Below are positions 39,789 through 43,343 of a stretch of 43,343 nucleotides of DNA, in pieces. Within the stretch, counting starts at the first letter, position 1. The number at the start of each line of letters is the position of its first letter. Made by a program: the position numbers and the translations under genes. The DNA is from Verrucomicrobiales bacterium (GTDB lineage: Bacteria; Verrucomicrobiota; Verrucomicrobiia; Verrucomicrobiales; DEV007), in NCBI GenBank assembly GCA_022361255.1, contig JAKSBG010000390.1, positions 1 through 43,343 on the forward strand, read 5' to 3'. The notes below the pieces were generated by a model. That model was not told the origin of the DNA. It did not search any database and worked only from the letters and a program-made list of their open reading frames with translations.

Positions 39789-40751
39789 ATGAGCGAAACG
39801 TCCCTTTCCATCCGCCATCTTGTCGGCCTCATTGCCGGTGCTCTCTGCATTGCGTTCGCGCCGATCTTTGCCGTGCTCGCGCGTCAGGGCGACGGGGCGG
39901 TTGGAATGTGGGACTCGGCGTTCTGGCGGGTTTGTCTCGGTGCTGTTGCGCTCGGGATTCTATTCGGGGTTCAAAGGAAACGGCTGATCCCGAAACGGAG
40001 CGAGTGTTCCGAAGGATATATGTGGCTCTGGCTCCCCGGTCTCGTTTTTGCGGCGGATTTCTGGGCCTGGCACTGGTCGTTCGAGCATACCTCCGTCGCC
40101 AATTCGACGCTGCTCGCGAATACTGCGATTCTCTGGGTAACCCTCTTTGCCTGGCTCGTCTGGAAAGAAAAGCTCACCCGCCTTTTTATTCTCGGAGCAT
40201 CCGCTGCCTTTGCCGGGATGGTGATGCTGATGCTGAGCTCTACGACCCGTGAACCACCGACTTCGGGAAACCCGGTCTTCGGAGATTTCCTCGCGCTTCT
40301 AACGGCCGTATTCTACGCCTCCTACCAACTCTGTATGAAACGCTACCGGCGGAATCATTCGGCTCCGCTACTGATGTTCTGGGCGAGTGCGGTGGCGGCG
40401 TTGATTTTGTTTCCACTGGCGTGGTTTCACTCCGATCCGTTCTGGCCGGGAGACGGGAAGGTCTGGGGCGCCCTGATCGGTCTGGGAGTTCTCTCGCACG
40501 CCTGTGGTCAGGGGTTGATCGCCTATGGGATCGGTGGGCTTCCCGCGAGTCTTGCGACCGTGACTCTTCTGATCCAACCGGTTGCGACTGCTTTTCTCGG
40601 TATTTGGATTCTCGGCCAACCGCTCGTACCGATGCAGATGGTGGGAGCCGCAGTGGTGGTCGCGGGGTTGTTTTTTGCGATTCGGGGAAAGGCAGGGGGG
40701 CGGGCGAGAATTCGCCAGGCTACGGATGGGGCATCGTCCTTACCTGATTGA
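39789..40751 (+). CDS. EamA-family (drug/metabolite) transporter
   Basis: The protein is 320 residues from ATG 39789, with about ten membrane helices in two EamA halves: LVGLIAGALCIAFAPIFAVL at the start and LATVTLLIQPVATAFLGIWI near the end, with FEHTSVANSTLLANTAILW in the first half. EamA proteins are inner-membrane exporters of amino acids, nucleosides or related metabolites. The substrate is unknown. In-frame ATGs at 39765 and further up are possible, but the earlier residues do not look like membrane protein. The last 32 bases overlap the 3' end of the opposite-strand DUF4250 gene. Confidence 0.9.
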   Translation: MSETSLSIRHLVGLIAGALCIAFAPIFAVLARQGDGAVGMWDSAFWRVCLGAVALGILFGVQRKRLIPKRSECSEGYMWLWLPGLVFAADFWAWHWSFEHTSVANSTLLANTAILWVTLFAWLVWKEKLTRLFILGASAAFAGMVMLMLSSTTREPPTSGNPVFGDFLALLTAVFYASYQLCMKRYRRNHSAPLLMFWASAVAALILFPLAWFHSDPFWPGDGKVWGALIGLGVLSHACGQGLIAYGIGGLPASLATVTLLIQPVATAFLGIWILGQPLVPMQMVGAAVVVAGLFFAIRGKAGGRARIRQATDGASSLPD

Positions 40752-40923
40752 TTTCGTCGCGATACTCATACCCGATCTCCTGAAGCCGCTCGAGCAGGGC
40801 CGCTTTGTCGAGGTCGTGGGTTTTTACGAGATCGTCGAGACTTTCGAAATCGTTTCTCAGAGCGGTGTTGATGAGACCCGGAAGCAGGTTCGGGTCCATT
40901 GTTTGAAAATGAGAGAGGTTCAT
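40720..40923 (-). CDS. DUF4250-type small protein
   Basis: The 67-residue protein matches the DUF4250 pattern: LLPGLINTALRNDFESLDDL, a short acidic helix, and ALLERLQEIGYEYRDEINQ. The family is a small helical protein of unknown function found in diverse bacteria. Its 3' end overlaps the transporter gene tail-to-tail. ATG 40923 and ATG 40899 are both possible starts. It lies 13 bases from repeat copy E. Confidence 0.8.
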   Translation of the reverse strand: MNLSHFQTMDPNLLPGLINTALRNDFESLDDLVKTHDLDKAALLERLQEIGYEYRDEINQVRTMPHP

Positions 40924-40935
40924 CGACAGATGAGT

Positions 40936-40995
40936 TTCAACAGGGTTGGGTCGATGACTCGACCCTGTCAGGTAGCGGGTTCAACAGGGTTGGTC
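40936..40995. repeat. Three-box intergenic repeat, copy E (complete)
   Basis: Box 1 TCAACAGGGTTG begins at 40937, inverted box 2 ACCCTGTC at 40962 and box 3 TCAACAGGGTTGG at 40981. The offsets match copy D exactly. A perfect inner hairpin GGGTCGA-TGAC-TCGACCC also forms. It lies between DUF4250 and pyk. Confidence 0.9.
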
Positions 40996-41003
40996 CGGGA
41001 AGG

Positions 41004-42410
41004 TTATGCTCTACGCAGGAGGATCGATTCGGTGTCGAATGCCCCTCCCAGCACGTCGCTCAGGATAACGATGGGGTCGCCGGATTCGATCTGCTCTTTC
41101 TTTTTCAGAAAAGAGATTGCTTTGCGGATACTTTCTTCGGGTTGGTCGGCAAATTCCATGGTGTAGGAATAGACCCCGCGGTTCAATTGTAGTGCCCGGA
41201 CGACGGAATCGTCGGGGGAAAAGGCGAAAATCGTGGAGTTTTCCGGACGCTGATGCGCCGTGTAGTTGGCGAGAACGCCGCGAGCGGTGAATACAATGAT
41301 GGTCGAGTCGGGCAGTGAATCAGCGAGAACGACGGCCGATTTGACGGTTTTCTGTTTTTCGGTTCGCAGCTCGATATCCTGACAGAATCCCGCGCCGGGT
41401 TCACGCTCCATTCGGCGGGAGATGCGATCGAGGACTTCGATGCACTTGACCGGATATTCTCCGACCGAGGTTTCCCCGCTGAGCATGACGGCGTCGGCCT
41501 GCTCAAACACGGCGTTGGCGACATCGGTAACTTCTGCGCGTGTCGGAACGGGGTTCTCGATCATGGATTCGAGCATGTGTGTCGCAACGATGACTTTTCT
41601 GCCGATCCGGGCGCATTCTTTGAGAATGGTTCGCTGAACGGCGGGAAGTTCTTCGATATGCACTTCGATCCCGAGGTCGCCCCGGGCGACCATGATGGCG
41701 TCGGATTCGAGAATGATTTCGGAAAGATTGCGGACCGCTTCCTGGTCTTCGATTTTGGAAACGATACGGGCTGAGCAGTCACGGTCGCTGAGCTGGTCGC
41801 GGAGATAGCGAACGTGCTCGGCATCGCGGACAAAGCTGATCGCGACAAAATCCACTTTGAGTTCAGCGGCGAGATCCACGTCCAGCATGTCCTTTTTCGT
41901 GAGGGGAGGGAGATTGACGCGGATACCGGGAAGGTTGATGTGCCGGCGCGACCCCATGCACCCATCGGTGATGACTTCGCAGGAAAGTCGTCCTTTGTCG
42001 ATTCTCTCGACACGGAAGTGAATTTCGCCGTTATCCACGAGCATGACGTCCCCGACCGAGACGTCTTCGTAGAGTCCGTCGTAGTTCGTGGTGACGGAGA
42101 CTTCAGACGCAGGCTCAAGGTCAGCGTTTCGAAACTCGACGATGTCTCCTTTTTTCAGATCGAGTTTTTCATCGACATCCCCGGTTCTGATGGAGGGGCC
42201 CTGGAGATCGATCAGGATGGCAACGGGTGATTCCAGTTCACGGGACTGGGTTCGGATATCGGAGACAATCTGACGTACCCAGTCGTGTTTCGCATGACTC
42301 ATATTGAGGCGGAACACGTTGGCCCCTGCTACGATAAGATCCCGAATCGTGTCGGGTTTCTCGGTGGCCGGGCCAAGCGTGGCGATGATTTTCGTTTTTC
42401 GATGATCCAT
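41004..42410 (-). CDS. pyk: Pyruvate kinase
   Basis: The 468-residue protein from ATG 42410 catalyses the final step of glycolysis, PEP + ADP to pyruvate + ATP. Signature blocks are present: KIIATLGPAT, NVFRLNMSHA, ILIDLQGPSIRTG, DFVAISFVRDA, IVSKIEDQEAV, IMVARGDLGIE, then ATHMLESMIENPVPTRAEV with the active site, and DAVMLSGETSVGEYP. The C-terminal regulatory domain is complete (residues about 350-468). The frame continues to 42452 but the added 14 residues are not conserved. It stands alone between repeat copy E and the OmpA-like gene. Confidence 0.97.
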   Translation of the reverse strand: MDHRKTKIIATLGPATEKPDTIRDLIVAGANVFRLNMSHAKHDWVRQIVSDIRTQSRELESPVAILIDLQGPSIRTGDVDEKLDLKKGDIVEFRNADLEPASEVSVTTNYDGLYEDVSVGDVMLVDNGEIHFRVERIDKGRLSCEVITDGCMGSRRHINLPGIRVNLPPLTKKDMLDVDLAAELKVDFVAISFVRDAEHVRYLRDQLSDRDCSARIVSKIEDQEAVRNLSEIILESDAIMVARGDLGIEVHIEELPAVQRTILKECARIGRKVIVATHMLESMIENPVPTRAEVTDVANAVFEQADAVMLSGETSVGEYPVKCIEVLDRISRRMEREPGAGFCQDIELRTEKQKTVKSAVVLADSLPDSTIIVFTARGVLANYTAHQRPENSTIFAFSPDDSVVRALQLNRGVYSYTMEFADQPEESIRKAISFLKKKEQIESGDPIVILSDVLGGAFDTESILLRRA

Positions 42411-42510
42411 GAAGCGTTGCTGTAAATTTGCTCTAGATAGAGGGAGCGGCAAAACGGCTTTCCGTCAACTTCCCGACACACAATCAAAGCAAGGATAGTG
42501 CCGAACAGGA

Positions 42511-42543
42511 AAAAGGCCCGCTCCGTGAAGAGCAGGCCTTTTC
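42511..42543 (-). terminator. Terminator of the OmpA-like gene
   Basis: On the minus strand AAAAGGCC-TG-CTC, a short loop, GAG-CG-GGCC and a T5 tract follow the OmpA-like stop. The stem is strong with one mismatch. It sits 25 bases after the stop and 101 bases upstream of pyk. Confidence 0.8.
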
Positions 42544-42567
42544 GGAAAAATAGGTTCGGTTTGCGAG

Positions 42568-43343
42568 TTACTTCAGGCGCCACACTTCGACAACCCGGTT
42601 CGGGGTGAGGTAGTTGGCGTTGAAGCGTGTCGTTTGACCAAAGTAAATCGCTTTGATCTGATTTTGCGGCACTCCCGAAATTGCCGAAATTTTCTGAGCT
42701 ACATTGGAGGCTCGCTGAGAGGAGAGCTTGCGGTTGGATGCGGCGTCGCCGTCTGTGGAGGCGTAGCCAACAACGAGAAATCGGGCACTCTTTTCCGTGT
42801 TGTTGAGCGCGGCTTTGAGATCCTGTTCCTCTTTTCCGGCGACTGCGGCGGATCCGACCTGAAACGGGACGAGATGGATGTCTTTGGAGTTTCCATCTTT
42901 TGTCAGTTCAGCGTAGACCTTTTCGCGCTCCCCGGGGCCGCCTTTGACCTGATTCAAGCCTTGAAACAGGGAAAAGAATTTTCCGTCCAAAGTGGTAGGA
43001 TCGTTGACCAGCATGGGGAGGTCGATCTTCGGAAGGTTTGCGGCGGCAGAAGGCATGGCGGCCTTTTTCAAGCCTGCTATCTCTGCCTTCAGCTTCTCGA
43101 TTTCAGCTCTCAGCTTGTTGATCTCTGCGGTGAGTTTCGACTTTTCGCCTTCACAGGTTTTCTTTTGATCTTCGAGAGCCTTTTTCGCGTCAGCTGCGGC
43201 TTTCTCTGCGGCGGTCAGTTTCAACTTGATCTCGCCATGTGCTTTCGATTCCGCAGCGAGCTTCTTCTTCAGCTCAGCAAGTTCCTTGCCGGCGGCATCG
43301 GCGTCGCCTTTCATGTTCGCGGAGGCGCTGACTTTTTTGGTCA
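42568..43343 (-). CDS. OmpA-like peptidoglycan-binding protein with coiled coil (N-terminus beyond window)
   Basis: The frame runs to the window edge on the 5' side, so the N-terminus is missing. A Lys/Glu/Ala-rich coiled coil (ELKKKLAAESKAHGEIK... ELEKLKAEIAGLKK-type heptads) covers about the first 85 residues from Met43314. The last 110 residues follow an OmpA-type domain: ARFLVVGYASTDGDAASNRKLSSQRASNVAQKI and IYFGQTTRF. The Asp in YASTDGD and Arg in SSQRASNV match residues that bind diaminopimelate in this domain. The residues just before Met43314 (KKVSASAN) suggest a signal peptide end upstream. It is probably periplasmic, tethering the envelope. Confidence 0.82.
   Translation of the reverse strand, partial: TKKVSASANMKGDADAAGKELAELKKKLAAESKAHGEIKLKLTAAEKAAADAKKALEDQKKTCEGEKSKLTAEINKLRAEIEKLKAEIAGLKKAAMPSAAANLPKIDLPMLVNDPTTLDGKFFSLFQGLNQVKGGPGEREKVYAELTKDGNSKDIHLVPFQVGSAAVAGKEEQDLKAALNNTEKSARFLVVGYASTDGDAASNRKLSSQRASNVAQKISAISGVPQNQIKAIYFGQTTRFNANYLTPNRVVEVWRLK

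Overview
The window reads as a chromosomal segment of a Gram-negative PVC-group bacterium, most likely Verrucomicrobiota. This is an inference from protein families: SHD1 (SLA1-homology) domains, SUMF1 and PEGA domains on membrane-anchored proteins, an exported sulfatase, an exported lactonase-type propeller, outer-membrane beta-barrel and OmpA-like proteins, and many small zinc-ribbon proteins. No tRNA, rRNA, CRISPR array, transposase or prophage gene was recognised.

Layout. 1-4.9 kb: a zinc-finger membrane protein, a bactofilin, a TPR membrane protein and a REC-pseudokinase-TM-SUMF1 protein cut by one in-frame TAA. 4.9-7.1 kb: a CPXCG zinc protein diverging from rpsA, which has a structured leader. 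7.4-16.9 kb: a PEGAx5-SUMF1 receptor, an exported NTF2-like protein, an esterase-like protein without its catalytic Ser and His, a beta-barrel, a lactonase propeller, a PQQ-type propeller and a CPBP (CAAX-type) protease. 17.2-25.0 kb: a tight same-strand cluster of roadblock protein, MglA-type GTPase, second roadblock protein, ExbB, ExbD, TonB-like protein and membrane zinc ribbon, followed by fabF. 25.1-29.4 kb (minus strand): a TfoX-N protein, a thioredoxin-like gene with TGA at the first Cys of its CGPC motif (candidate selenoprotein), a left-handed beta-helix acyltransferase, frr, pyrH, an exported truncated hemoglobin and nsrR. 29.5-31.2 kb: a sulfatase and a small lipoprotein. 31.3-39.7 kb (minus strand): a TIM-barrel protein, a fatty acid desaturase, an RRM protein and a five-gene catabolic cluster (esterase, TauD-type dioxygenase, DapA-family lyase, ketoglutarate-semialdehyde dehydrogenase, Tat-exported TIM-barrel). 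39.8-43.3 kb: an EamA transporter, a DUF4250 protein, pyruvate kinase and an OmpA-like protein running off the edge.

Main points of interest. (1) The 17-24 kb cluster joins an MglA-like polarity GTPase and two roadblock partners with long acidic tails of repeated short motifs to an ExbB/ExbD/TonB-like proton motor. This resembles the MglA plus AglRQS logic of Myxococcus gliding. (2) The UGPC thioredoxin-like gene is a strong selenoprotein candidate. (3) An NsrR regulator, a good NsrR box and a signal-peptide-bearing truncated hemoglobin form a compact nitric-oxide response unit. (4) Five intergenic copies of a three-box repeat built on TCAACAGGGTTG keep exact internal spacing and look like a REP/MITE-type family. 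(5) An REC-pseudokinase-SUMF1 gene carries a single nonsense codon, and an esterase-like protein has lost two catalytic residues.
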